From Ehretia macrophylla (Eukaryota; Streptophyta; Magnoliopsida; Boraginales; Ehretiaceae), in the NCBI GenBank assembly GCA_037974665.1, contig CM075772.1:38475052-38539051 (forward strand): DNA of 64,000 bases, given 5' to 3'. The notes under the pieces were generated by a model. The model saw only the letters and a program-made list of their open reading frames with translations, made no database searches and was not told where the DNA came from. The position numbers and the translations under genes are program-made. Below are positions 12,542 to 23,067 of this stretch, in pieces (the stretch's first letter is position 1; every line of letters begins with the position of its first letter).

Positions 12542-13297
12542 GTAGTTGAATCTCAAAAATAAATATTTTAAAGCATAAAAGACCCAAAAAAATAGAATAC
12601 AAACAGTGACTAATTGAAAAAAGAAAGTAAAATTAAGTGGCTAATCCCATCATTATGTGAAAAGGCCTAAGAAACTCTTAAGTTTTGAAACAAAAGAAAA
12701 TGAACAAATATTGCGAGTCCTCTTTACCAATAGGTGCCGTAAATTTAAGTTTTGACACTTGAATATTATTATTTTGGTCAAGTAAATAATTTTTCTAAAT
12801 GAATAATTATTGGCCAATTTACAAATAGCACGCGCGGAGCACAAGCACCGTTAACGTAGACGAATTTTTTAACAGACAAGATATTATCTACTATTTTATT
12901 AAAATACAAAGAAAAAACATGCAAACCATAAAGGGTAAACGTTCACTTCACATACTATATAAAAAGCTTGTTTAGAATTGATTACCACCTCGATGTAGTA
13001 CGAGCTTGAAGCTTTCTTGGAATTTTTTTTTATTGTATCTCTTTGACATTTTTACAGTACTTTGGTAGACTCGTGAAAAAAAAGGGCTGAAGAGTTCGGT
13101 GATTTTAAACCTTAATTTATATTGCAATTTTGTAACAAATAAGCCTATGAATGTAATTACTCAAGCCCAAAGATGAGTCCATCTTAAAAGATTAGTCTAT
13201 TAGGTGGGATAACTTCTTGTACTTAAGAAGTATCCCTTATGAGAGTGAAATTCTTATGTGAGATCATTACAAATTCGGTTTTACTTTTGATAGTAAT
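12542..13297. repeat. 756-base segment, full tandem unit, with kinase exon 1
   Basis: A new copy starts at 13298 with the same 'gtagtggaatctcaaaaataaa' opening and resumes after the Harbinger insertion at 14843-15040. The right two-thirds (12773-13297) is also found at 44398-44920, where it forms the 5' flank, first exon and part of intron 1 of the kinase gene on the minus strand. A shorter related piece is at 26213-26400. The segment thus marks a duplicated kinase 5' region. Confidence 0.75.
12989..13049 (-). pseudogene. Orphan first exon of the 42-kb kinase family
   Basis: On the minus strand an ATG (13047-13049) opens a Lys/Ser-rich frame matching the first exon of the kinase at 44613-44672, ending at the same GTGGTA donor. 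One extra A in the A-run shifts the frame, and no kinase exons follow downstream to 12.5 kb or beyond. It is a decapitated copy: promoter plus exon 1 without a gene body. Confidence 0.6.
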
Positions 13298-13795
13298 GTA
13301 GTGGAATCTCAAAAATAAATATTTTAAAGTATAAGGGCATACTCAATGGAGTCTCTAAGTAGTCTCTAAACAACAATAATTGCTGTTTTAGAGACTCCAT
13401 TGATCAAAATTCATCACCAATGGGGTCTCTAAAATACTATTTGATAGTTTTTGACAAAATCATGACATCACTCAATCTTTGAGTTTCCAAAATGACACCT
13501 AGTCTCCATTTTTTTCAACAATTTTGTTTTAAAAAAATGGAGACTATACAAGCCAAAAATGGGCCTCCAAAAAAAATAATGTCAGATTGTCTGACATCGT
13601 CAGATATGCAAAAAAAAAAAAAACAAAAAAATGATCACAAACAGCAACAAAAAAAATTTAACAAACATAAAAAAAAATTACAATACAATTGTTTTTTTCA
13701 ACAAATAACAACAAAAAAAGGGTAAACACAGAAAAAAAAAAAACATAAAGTTTGTGTTGGTGGTTTCGTTGGTGGTGAGATGGCAGCGGAGAAGA

Positions 13796-14009
13796 GGGGG
13801 GGGGGGGGGGGGGAAGGGTGTTGATGCGCTATAGGGAAAAAAAAGGAAGAAGGAAGGGGGAGGGGTGGGGGGGCACTCTAGGGAAAAAAGGGGAAGAAGA
13901 AAGGGGATGGGGGGAGGGGGGAGGGGGGGAGGGGGGTGAGGGGGGCACTGCAAGGAAGGGAAAAAGGGAAAGATATGGTATGGTAGGGTAGGGTCGGGGG
14001 GGGGGGGGG
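13796..14009 (+). repeat. G-run tract inside the Harbinger-type element
   Basis: Several runs of 6 to about 18 consecutive G alternate with GA-rich spacers, for example at 13796-13813, 13867-13873 and 13997-14009. The strand asymmetry is extreme: almost no C. Such runs can form G-quadruplexes on the plus strand. Open frames over it (Pro-rich on the minus strand) are products of composition. Confidence 0.85.
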
Positions 14010-14019
14010 ATGCTTTTAT

Positions 14020-14430
14020 AGTTAGGGTTTTTAATTATATTTTTTAATTAAGTTTTTTAATATATTTATTTAGGGTTTTGTATTTTATTTTTTAATGTTA
14101 TCTTAGTTTAGGTTATTTTTTAATGTTTTTTTAGTTTAGGTTATTTTTTTAATTATATTTTTTGATTGAGTTTTTTAATATATTTATTTATTTTTTTTTT
14201 TTTTATTTTTTAATGTTTTTTTAGTTTAGGTTATTTTTTTTATTATTTTTTTTAATTTTGTTTTTTAATATATTTAATTATGGTTTTGTATTTTATTTTT
14301 TAATGTTATTTTAGTTTAGGTTATTTTTTAATTTTTTTTAGTTTTTTTTAATTAATTTTTTAAAATATATTTAATTAGGGTCTTGTATTTTATTTTTTTA
14401 GTTTAGTTTTTTAAAATATAGTTTTATTTA
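14020..14430 (+). repeat. T-rich minisatellite, ~125-base period
   Basis: Blocks built from 'ttttgtattttattttttaa', 'tttagtttaggtta' and 'ttttttaatatatttaatta' recur about three times in the same order. It lies wholly inside the Harbinger-type element, next to the G-run tract, so the element seems to have expanded by internal repeat growth. Confidence 0.65.
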
Positions 14431-14842
14431 TTAGTTTTTATTAGTATATGTTTAAATAATTCAACCTAGCTTTCCTTTTTTCTAATTTTTTAAATGTTAT
14501 CTTTGTCCCACTTTATTTATTTTTTGGTTAAAATATTCATTAAAAAAGTTGAGATAATCAAAATAATAATTAATTAAAAAAAGGTAACACACGACAAAAA
14601 GTAACACATAATCAAATTATTATGTAAAATTAAAATTAACACAATATAAAAAATCAAATTGCTTTGATCTTAAAGAGACCGTCATCGGGGATATTTTTTT
14701 TTATCTTGGTCTCGAAATGGGTCTCCAAAATAATTTTTTTGATTTGATCTCTAAGTGAGTCTCTAAAATTGATCCTGGTCTCTATATGGGTCTCTAAAAT
14801 GATGGATAAAGACCCATTATAGAGACTCCATTGAGGATAGCC

Positions 14843-15040
14843 TAAAAGACCCAAAAATAGAATACAAACAGTGACTAATTGAAAAAAGAAAGTAAAATTA
14901 AGTGGCTAATCCCATCATTATGCGAAAAGGCCTAAGAAACTCTTAAGCTTTGAAACAAAAGAAAATGAACAAATATTGCAAGGCCTCCTTACCAATAGGC
15001 AGAGTAAATTTAAGTTTTGACACTGAATGCTATTATTTAA
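14843..15040. repeat. Partial second tandem unit (continues 13298-13334)
   Basis: From TAA at 14843 the sequence follows 12576-12778 closely ('gacccaaaaatagaatacaa', 'tggctaatcccatcattatg', 'cttaccaataggc'), losing similarity near 15040. With 13298-13334 it is one interrupted unit. Confidence 0.8.
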
Positions 15041-15275
15041 GTTAATAATTGTAGTGTCCTAATATTGGGTCCGTGTTGACAAATTCACTACTAAAGAAAT
15101 TCCGAGAATTGCACACAGGAATTGAGGAATCTTCAATAAAAAGGAATCGTCCAGACTTTGGAATACATACCATCTAGAGTTACTATTTTTTTCAATTTGT
15201 GAATATTACTTTGATTTTTACACATTGTGCACCCAATGAAAATTAATTATCCTATATATATATATATATAATATA

Positions 15276-15904
15276 CAGTAAAATCTCTTTAAATTAATAA
15301 TATTGGGGCCACAAAATTCTATTAATTTAGAAAGATATTAATTTATCGATAAATTAATAACTATTAATTTATAGAGATATTTTTAATTTTTTTGGCTTTA
15401 TACTAAACATATTATGATTATGATATCTTTTTTTTTGAAATTGACTTGTATTTTTTTGGTCAAATTTAAAAAGATAAGTAATGAGAATAGAAGATAAAAT
15501 TTAATTTAATAATATTAGAACAAAGTTTCTCTAATCTCGTATCCAAGTTCTTGTAGGATTAGGATGAGAACTAATTTCTTAAAATCTTGTATTCTAATCC
15601 TTGTAGGATTATCTCAATTTTTTCTTTTTAAATAATTAAATATGAGATTCAACTAAAAACAAGCTACTCTTGATTCATATTTTAAAAAAACTTCAAAGTC
15701 AATTTATTATGTACTTTTTAACTAATTATTAATTTATAAAATATTTGAATCAATAAAATACAAAGAAATTTTTTTAAATGTATTATCTTATAATTTTATC
15801 AAAATTTTTAATTTTTTATATTGGTCCCAAGTCGAGATTGAACATTTTTATTAATTAAAAAAAATTATTAATTTATCGAGTATTAATTTAAAGAGATTCT
15901 ATTG
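15276..15904. mobile_element. Emigrant-like (pogo/Tc1-mariner) MITE
   Basis: The left end CAGTAAAATCTCTTTAAATT and the reverse complement of the right end, CAATAGAATCTCTTTAAATT, form TIRs with TA on each side (15274-15275, 15905-15906). The CAGTAAAACCTCTATAAATT-type terminus with TA target duplication is typical of plant Emigrant/Lemi elements. At 629 bases with no open frame it is non-autonomous. Confidence 0.8.
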
Positions 15905-16120
15905 TATACCATTCACGTTCATATCATAACCGAAACATCAGAAATTCATGGTCAACAAAATAGAGAATGCTGGACTTAGAGAACATATAAAAAAGCTAGA
16001 GAATGCATGTAAAACTGAACATATACGAACCAGTCCCAGTTCCAATTATATCATAACTGAACTTCAGCACTCAATAGTCAAACGGTTAAATTAAATATCA
16101 AACAGAGCTGAACACCAGTA

Positions 16121-18242
16121 CTAACTACCACAAGCAGCTTCTTCTAGTGTCGAGGACAGCCCTAGAAAATCAGCATGTTTCTTGACGACTTGCAGTTTCA
16201 GTAAATGCTTCAGCACTTGCTTCATTGAAGGGCGGTGATTTGGCCACCCGTTTATGCATTTCATAGCCAACTTTGTAACTTTACGTCCATCAGTGAAACA
16301 AAAATCAGGATCAGTTGTCAAACTTGGATCAACAAGCGAATAGAGGAGGGGCTCTTCGATGCTATCCACTGGGTCACTACATTTGTATCGCTCCCACGCC
16401 CAATTATCAATGAGATGACGTACGTTTTGGGAATCTCTCTGTTCTTCAGTTAAGAGCCTTTTCACCACCAGATTTAGCAATATAACACCAAATGCATACA
16501 CATCTGTCTTTTTTGTCCAATCACCTGTCAGAAGATGATCGAGAGCTATTAGGAAAAGATAGAACTACAGGTTCATGACACACTTCTTGAGTTATGAATG
16601 TGATATCAATATGTAAAAAAGGCAGCCCGGTATATTATGCTCCTGCTATGGGCAGAATCTGGGGAAGGGTCAGACCACTTAAGAGTCTATCGTGCTCAGC
16701 ATTACCTTACATTTGGCAAGAGGCAGTCCATATATGTTTGGACTATAAAATTGCATATGGCCAAAATTGTTACCTAATAGGTGGCATGGAGTTACATATA
16801 TATTCAACTCTTGCATCTCCATTACTCTCTTGTAAAGAAAAGAATTATACGGCTAATGACAAGAAGCAGTGGTTACCAGCAAAAACATAATGATAGGTAC
16901 CAGTGCCTTAAAGTTGCTGTTACACATACCTGATATTATACATGGGTCAATGTAGCCATAGCATCCTCTCAAGTAATAACATTTATATACCGTTCTATCA
17001 GGAAGAATTCCACCGCTGATCATACCAAAGTCGTATAATTTAGGATTGTATTCCTGAATGAAGAATAACTTTAACAACTGCTTAAACAAACAATGAACTT
17101 CTATTCTAAGTGAAAGAAATTGACAACTTGCAAAACGTATTCAAGATAATAAGGAAGGCACAAATCAAACCTCGTCAACAACAATATGAGCTGCAGCAAT
17201 ATTGCGAACCAAGAATGGCTTATATGCTGAATTTCCAGTATGCAAAAATTTAAGAAGACGAGCAAATCCAACAGCAACCTTGATTCTTTGGAGCCAAGTA
17301 AAGCTATCTGTCGACAAGCAGAACTAAGCATCAATAATCAAGTCGGCATGATATCCAGTTACTTTATTAATTGACTGAAACAATATAATGATATATGCAT
17401 CATAGGATTAAAAAAAAAATTTCTACAAAACTTTGAACCGTTTTCCCATGGCAGAGGCAGGGCATTACTAAGGTTATGAACAACCAAATTTCCTGCTAAT
17501 GTACTATGAATTTAGTCAACTTAAAACAGGTGCAGCTTTCTGCCTACACCTCTATATGTATGCCACAACTCGGTAAAAACATGGTCTGCAATGTTCCAAG
17601 CTCTGCAGCATAAGACTAGATTTCTCTCGACTCTTGGCAATGACGTTAGAATAGTACATTATGTACGATTACCAAAAGTCGATAGCACTAATAACAGTAA
17701 TGGTAATTGTAGATCAGATTCAGATGATACAGGGGAACAGAACATTACATACCCTTGAGAACCAGGTTATGAACAATATCCAATGGCTTAAAATTGTAGA
17801 CGGCACCAAGATGTTTACGATCCCAGCAATATCCACATAGCTCTATCATCCCTGGATGACTTATCAATTTTTCATTTCGAAGCAGCACAACTTCATGCTG
17901 AAACAATACAGAAAAGAAGCATTATTACAAGTATGCTTCTGACGATTTCCACTGGAAAGATACTTACTAATTAAAGAGACAAGAATTTTAATTATTCAGA
18001 CAATTACAAACCACGAGTCTGGCTTCATTATCTCCCTTGAAATAAACATATATTTCTGAAGGCTCCCATATCTTCACCATTACATGTCGTGTTTCTTGTG
18101 TAGATTGCTTAATTTTTCCACGGTACACTTTGCCAAACTGGAAAGTACCAAGAAAGTTTTCTTCACTAAAATTGTCAGTATACTCCACCAAGTCCTCATA
18201 TTTCAGCTCATATTTCACCTTTCCAGCACACATAGGTTCCAT
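16121..18242 (-). CDS. Receptor-like cytoplasmic pseudokinase, 5 coding exons
   Basis: Exons on the minus strand are 18242-18012, 17897-17753, 17307-17171, 17053-16930 and 16524-16121. All junctions are GT-AG, the frame stays open, and the product is 346 residues. It reads as one RLK/Pelle-type kinase fold with no signal peptide or membrane segment: a glycine loop reduced to GTFQFGKVY, the lysine in VMVKIW, DFG kept, a GYIDP activation-segment end lacking APE, and the helix-F TDVYAFG. The catalytic HRD is replaced by VRN (in LVRNIAAAHI), and the catalytic-loop Lys and Asn are missing, so activity is unlikely. A scaffold or decoy role as in ZED1-related (ZRK/RLCK XII) proteins is a family-based guess. 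The ATG at 18242 lies 11 bases after a 5' UTR intron acceptor. Paralog: 33234-36188, plus strand. Confidence 0.85.
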
Positions 18243-18253
18243 CTTACTGGCCA

Positions 18254-18884
18254 CTGTTAAGTAGATAGAAAAGAAGACTTCAAGAATTGAAAACTACATT
18301 AGCTTATCAATTCATCAATTTAGAACAAAGCAGATGCAAGAAGAAATAAAAACTAAATTAGCACCTTGATACATATTAAGTGATTTTTCCTATATAAACC
18401 ATGCTTACAATAGCATAAACTCCTTTAGAAAAAATAAAAATAAGGATTGGAAACCTATGGGTGCTAACAGAAAAAAAAAAAAAAATCATTGTGCATAAAA
18501 GATACGTTAAACATACATAGTTTTTAAGACTGAGTCTAATAGCCTCCCTAAATGCTCAAAAAATGCTCCAAGAGATTCCTTATATGCAAAATCTCTACAT
18601 GTATAAAAAAAAATAGACAAACTGTTAGTTTAGCCTAAGAATTGAACCACCAAGCCAAAAAGCTGGCAACTTCGTACATAAAACGCTAAAAGAATTTTTA
18701 CATGCTAAAAGAAAAGCAAAAAATTAAAAATAAAAAGTAAATCACCTTCCTGCACATACATACATAATGTTAAAAAGAGACAGAAAAAAAATCCAATAAA
18801 ACAGACATATGAAAACGAAATTGGTTTTTTTTTTAAAAAGAAAAGGATAAAAGAGGTTTTGAAGTTGCAGACGAGATCACATAC
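18254..18884 (-). other. 5' UTR intron of the minus-strand pseudokinase gene
   Basis: Inferred by comparison with the paralog. The donor GTATGT starts at 18884 after 'aactaacta', and the acceptor ACAG ends at 18254, just before the coding exon. The plus-strand paralog has a matching donor (31445) and acceptor (33225). A short MITE-like fragment near 18530-18620 lies inside. Confidence 0.6.
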
Positions 18885-19065
18885 TAGTTAGTTTGGCTGC
18901 TCTTTGGGGTCTCTCTCTCCAAAAGGACAGGAGAAGCTTCGAAGGAGGTACGTAAACCCACACGACAAAGCAGCTCTCAAAGTGTTTTTTTATACTACTT
19001 GAGAGGATCTATATAAGATTGCTTGCGCACATGTCCGTGTCCGTATGTGACTATGTGGCCCAACC
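18885..19065 (-). promoter_or_regulatory. Core promoter and 5' UTR of the minus-strand pseudokinase
   Basis: The reverse complement matches 31240-31445 upstream of the paralog over roughly 150-180 bases, including 'gagctgctttgtcgtgtgg', 'acctccttcgaagcttct' and 'ttgggccacata'. TATATAGA (19008-19015 on this strand) is the likely TATA box. The two CACGTG boxes of the paralog are not kept here: ACATGTG sits at the equivalent place. This suggests the two genes are controlled differently. Confidence 0.6.
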
Positions 19066-19811
19066 CCAACCTCAACCTATTATATTCGACTCTAAAAACT
19101 CCAACCAGATCCCAACAGTGTTTAGCAATTGAGGGGTAACTTGTTTAATTTATTTTTTTTAACAGATTTTATGTAAAAATTAAAGTTTTAAAAAATTAAA
19201 TAGATAAGAATCTCTAAATCAAAACTTTTAGAAAAAGATGGAACTATTTTTATATTATGTGGCAAGTTATTTCTCTTTTCCTTTTCACGAAAATATCTTT
19301 TTATATTTTTAAAAATTTAACATTGGCTCAAAATTTTTAAAAATCCAATATACGCCAACTGATCAAAACTTATGTCCAACACCACTATCCAGCCCCCATA
19401 TTTTACGGGAGCTTTAATTTGAAATTCAAATCCCACAAAAATGAAAGAGTAGACTTGATCCTCCGTATCATCCAACCTCAAATGAACATAGATAAACTAT
19501 AAGATTAAAACTGAAATAATTTTTTTTTAAAATATGCATTAGTGAAAAGTTACACTGAACTTGAAGGATGGCCTTGGGAATGTCAATACTTTTGTTTTCA
19601 AAGCATAAACCATTTTTGACTTTCCAAACTCGTCGACAGGAAAAAGCAATCTTTTATGTTACTTTGAGAAGGTTGCCAAAAAACACAACATATAAGGCGT
19701 ACTCAATAAAACTTATAGGCAAACCTAGGGTCGGCCCAAGTTAAGGACAACTTGGGCTTGTGCCCAAGATCCTTTAGCAAAAGGGCCTTAATTTAAAGAA
19801 TTTTTTTTAAA
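19066..19811. other. Intergenic; nothing recognised
   Basis: AT-rich upstream sequence. At 19725-19770 a GC-richer patch contains the short inverted words 'gcccaagtt' and 'aacttgggc', which adjoin the long hairpin and may be part of its transposon. No gene. Confidence 0.4.
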
Positions 19812-20264
19812 AGATAAAGATCTATCCTAGACTAGCATCTTTTAATTGGAGCTAAGAGAGTCTTAGAGTCTGAAGGCCTGCTCATAATGAGCAAGCCTTC
19901 ATCAATAAATTGGTTGGGACTCTAACGCCTCATTGTCCCCAATTAAAAGGATTTTTTTTTTTTTAATGAAGGTCAAACGACCAGCAACCTTTATAAGGTA
20001 ATTGGCTAGGACTTGAACAGTCCCAGCCGTTGTACAACAATATCCTCTTCTTTTAAAAAATATATAACGGCTGGGACTGTTCAAGTCCTAGCCAATTACC
20101 TTATAAAGGTTGCTGGTCGTTTGACCTTCATTTAAAAAAAAAAAAATCCTTTTAATTGAGACCAATAAGGCCTTAGAGTCCCAATCATTATGAGCAGGCC
20201 TTCGGACTCTAAGACTCTCTTAGCTCTAATTAAAAGACACTAGTCTAGGATAGATCTTTATCTT
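19812..20264. repeat. Long near-perfect inverted repeat (hairpin), arms ~200-220 bases
   Basis: Arm 1 (19812-20031) and arm 2 (20066-20264) are reverse complements with only scattered differences, separated by a 34-base loop at 20032-20065. The outer arms share 'agataaagatctatcctaga', the inner arms 'ggctgggactgttcaagtcc'. Loss of about 20 bases in arm 2 near 20175 accounts for the length difference. It could be a foldback MITE or a hairpin-RNA locus. I could not fix a target duplication. Open frames within it are not coding. Confidence 0.9.
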
Positions 20265-20266
20265 AA

Positions 20267-20274
<8 letters not shown>

Positions 20275-20307
<33 letters not shown>
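20275..20307. repeat. (TA)n microsatellite
   Basis: An uninterrupted AT/TA run just right of the hairpin. Confidence 0.95.
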
Positions 20308-20311
<4 letters not shown>

Positions 20312-20375
20312 ATAAAGTAAAGATATAGTATATATATATAATTTCTTTCCTCATTTTTTACACCCTTCACTCTTA

Positions 20376-20953
20376 GGTACCGATTGGTATACTGGAATGA
20401 GGTTTGAAATGGAATGACATTTTCAATTATTTTTTATTCCCATGCTTGGTATAAAAGAATGAACTTGAGAATTTCATTCCCAAGGTAATCACATTCCCAC
20501 GTATATGGGAATAGCCATCCCATAGGAATGTGTCGTTCCCATGTATTTGGTAATGAACTTGATTATCATGCCCTCATATTCAATAATAATAATAATAATA
20601 ACAAAAATAATAATAAAAATAACAATAATAATAAATAAATAACAATAATAATAAATAACAATAATTATTATTATTATTATAAAATACTAATTATTATTAT
20701 TAAAATAATAATAACAATAATAATAAATAAATATAATATAAATTATTATTAAAAAATAATAATAATAATAATTATTATTAAAATTGTTATTTTTATTTTT
20801 ATTTCTAATAATAATAATATAATAATAATAATAATAATAATTATTATTATTATTTTAATTATTACTATTATTATTATTATTATTAAAAATGAATATAAAA
20901 TCAAAAACTAAAAATAAAATAAAAATAAAAATAAAAATAATAATAGTGATTGA

Positions 20954-20986
<33 letters not shown>

Positions 20987-21339
20987 AATAATAATAAAAA
21001 TAAAAATAATAAAAATTAAAAAATATAATATTAATTATTATTATAAAATACTAATTATTATTATAAAAATATAAAAAAATAATAAATAAATATAATATAA
21101 ATTATTATTAAAAAAAAATAATAATTATTAAATAAAAAAATTATTATTATTTTTATTATTATTTTATTTTTATTTTTTCTTTTATTATAAAAAAAATTAT
21201 TTTTATAATAATAATAATTATTATTATTAAAAAAATAAATATAAAATCAAAAACTAAAAATAAAATAAAATAAAAATAATAGTAATAATAATAATAATAA
21301 TCAATAAAATTAAAATAACAAAATAATAATAGTGATTGA

Positions 21340-21400
<61 letters not shown>

Positions 21401-21486
21401 GCAAAAACTAAAAATAAAATAAAAAAAAATAATAATAATAATAATAATAAATAAAATTAAAAAAAAAAAATAATAATAGTGATTGA

Positions 21487-21538
<52 letters not shown>

Positions 21539-21744
21539 TAGCAATCTTGTCATATTTTTAATACTATAATAATAAAAGGGCAATATTGTCATATTATATA
21601 AGGCATTCCCATTACTACTCTTCATTTCTAAAACATACCAGACATGTTATTCGCATTTCCAAGTTCATTTCATTCTCAGTTTCATTCCATTCTTTAGCCC
21701 ATTCCATTCCTGTCCAAATTCATTCCAGTATACCAATAGCAACC
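20376..21744. mobile_element. TIR element (PIF/Harbinger-like) filled by ATT microsatellite
   Basis: Left end GGTACCGATTGGTATACTGG and right end (reverse complement) GGTTGCTATTGGTATACTGG are inverted repeats, flanked by TTA at 20373-20375 and 21745-21747. Subterminal 'ggaatga' words recur in both halves. The middle, about 20580-21540, is almost entirely ATT/AAT/AAAT trinucleotide-type repeat in both orientations. Tyr/Ile/Leu-rich open frames there are artefacts of the repeat. The 3-base TTA duplication supports PIF/Harbinger. Confidence 0.75.
20580..21540. repeat. Compound (AAT/ATT)n microsatellite block, ~960 bases
   Basis: Long runs such as 21341-21397 and 21488-21536 (AAT)n alternate with inverted ATT runs and 'caaaaactaaaaataaaata' spacers that recur three times (near 20900, 21250 and 21400). 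This points to internal segment duplication as well as slippage. Confidence 0.92.
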
Positions 21745-21747
21745 TTA

Positions 21748-22419
21748 TGCTCTTTGTATTTTTTTATACTCTAAAGTCTCCTAAACCAAATACAACAAGT
21801 AACAAGGTCCTGAGCTAAGCTTTGGTTAAACCTTGAAAATCTTAATGGAACGCTTTTCAAATGCTTTTAGCCATTAAGCTACTACAATAATTCTTGCTAA
21901 GAAAAACTCCCATGTTGTGGCAATTAGACACTATTTATTGTCCCGACTCTATATGGTGGTATTATTACAATTTCAGCACCTTATTCGGAGCCATTATTGA
22001 CCGATGACCGGATAAAAGTGGATGTGTAGAACCTGTTCTTGTGCATGGGGAGGCACTAGAAAAGGAAAAAAGAAATGTGAAAAAATAATTACACTAAATA
22101 GGTTGAGATTCCAATTTTGTTGTTTTGATTTCCTTACTTAAGAAAGTCACTAGGTGACACAACTTTGTAAGCTTTCACAAATCTTGAAATGCATTATTTG
22201 GAAAAATGCTTCAAAATGAGTGGATATTTTAAATGCCTCTATGCGTTGGAGGTGTGACACATATTTAGAGGCCAATTCACATTATTTTGATATTTTGTTT
22301 GGTCATAAGGATAAGTAGTTAATATATTAGTGCAACATATCATAGTAAGCTATTCTAGACTTGTACGAGTTATATCCGCTACAAATAGTAACAAAATTAT
22401 CCAATTACAATTGTAACAT
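21748..22419. other. Intergenic, nothing recognised
   Basis: No gene, RNA or complete transposon could be supported. Confidence 0.4.
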
Positions 22420-22600
22420 CAGGAGGGGACACAAGCTCCAAAGAGAGATCTTCACAACCCCAATTGGAAGGGAGAGACCTTTGTCTAACAATCTTAGCTA
22501 ATCAAACGGCAACTTTGTGAGAAATTTTAGTGAAAACAACATTGGATCTGCCTTTATATTCGCCAACCAATATCACGTGCATGGACCTACTTTCTTCCTT
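22400..22600 (-). pseudogene. Possible LINE RNase H-like remnant
   Basis: The minus strand reads SNVVFTKISHKVAV, a stop, then LAKIVRQRSLPSNWG and PPDV. The order resembles the end of plant LINE/RNase H-like domains (an asparagine-rich 'N-x-VAH-x-LA' helix, then 'LP-x-x-W' and 'PP'). It is short, has a stop and lacks the upstream catalytic acids. The adjacent GC-richer block (22620-22830) may belong to the same element. Confidence 0.3.
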
Positions 22601-23067
22601 ACCTATGGTAATAGCTAGTTCTTGCACATGTCTTGGGCTTCTTGTTCTGTGAGGTCAGGGCCCAAGTAGCCTTCCAAGTATGCGTCTTACACTTCTACTT
22701 AATGGGTCGATAGCCTGGGCTTCTTGCACCTAGAGATTGCACGGCCGAGGCCTAGCCCTGTTGTGTTGCCACATGTCTGGCCCAAGCCAAGTCCAGGTCG
22801 TCTTTTTTACCTCTACAAAGTACAAACACCCAATTACCTTGATAGGCTTATAAAAAAATGTTCGATCTCATGAATCTCCAATTAGTTTGTATATAACAAT
22901 TTTGAGTCTCAAATTGTATTGCTAACGTAAACTAATTGTAGGATAAGCTACGCATAACTACATTTTCCTTTAACATTAGACTTTGGATTAAAGTGCTGCA
23001 TATATTGAGTCCACCCTTGCACTTGAAGCTTATACAATTTGTGGTGTGTGAAGAAAATGATTACAGT

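Larger units (their letters stand above)
13335..14842. mobile_element. PIF/Harbinger-type non-autonomous element
   Basis: Terminal inverted repeats GGGCATACTCAATGGAGTCT and (reverse complement of the right end) GGCTATCCTCAATGGAGTCT enclose 1508 bases, flanked by TAA at 13332-13334 and 14843-14845. The neighbouring tandem copy keeps the empty site with a single TAA at 12576-12578. A 3-base TWA target duplication and these TIRs fit PIF/Harbinger. GAGTCTCTAAA-like motifs recur near both ends. No transposase is encoded. The interior is low-complexity. Confidence 0.82.

Noticed and set aside
13678-13953. Proline-rich 91-codon frame on the minus strand
   Set aside because: It is the complement of the G-run tract in the Harbinger-type element; no start context, family or conservation.
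16594-16890. 98-codon plus-strand frame
   Set aside because: Falls in intron 4 of the minus-strand pseudokinase gene; no motif.
21159-21625. Tyr/Leu/Phe-rich open frames of 81-123 codons
   Set aside because: Entirely within the ATT/AAT microsatellite; composition alone makes stop-free frames.
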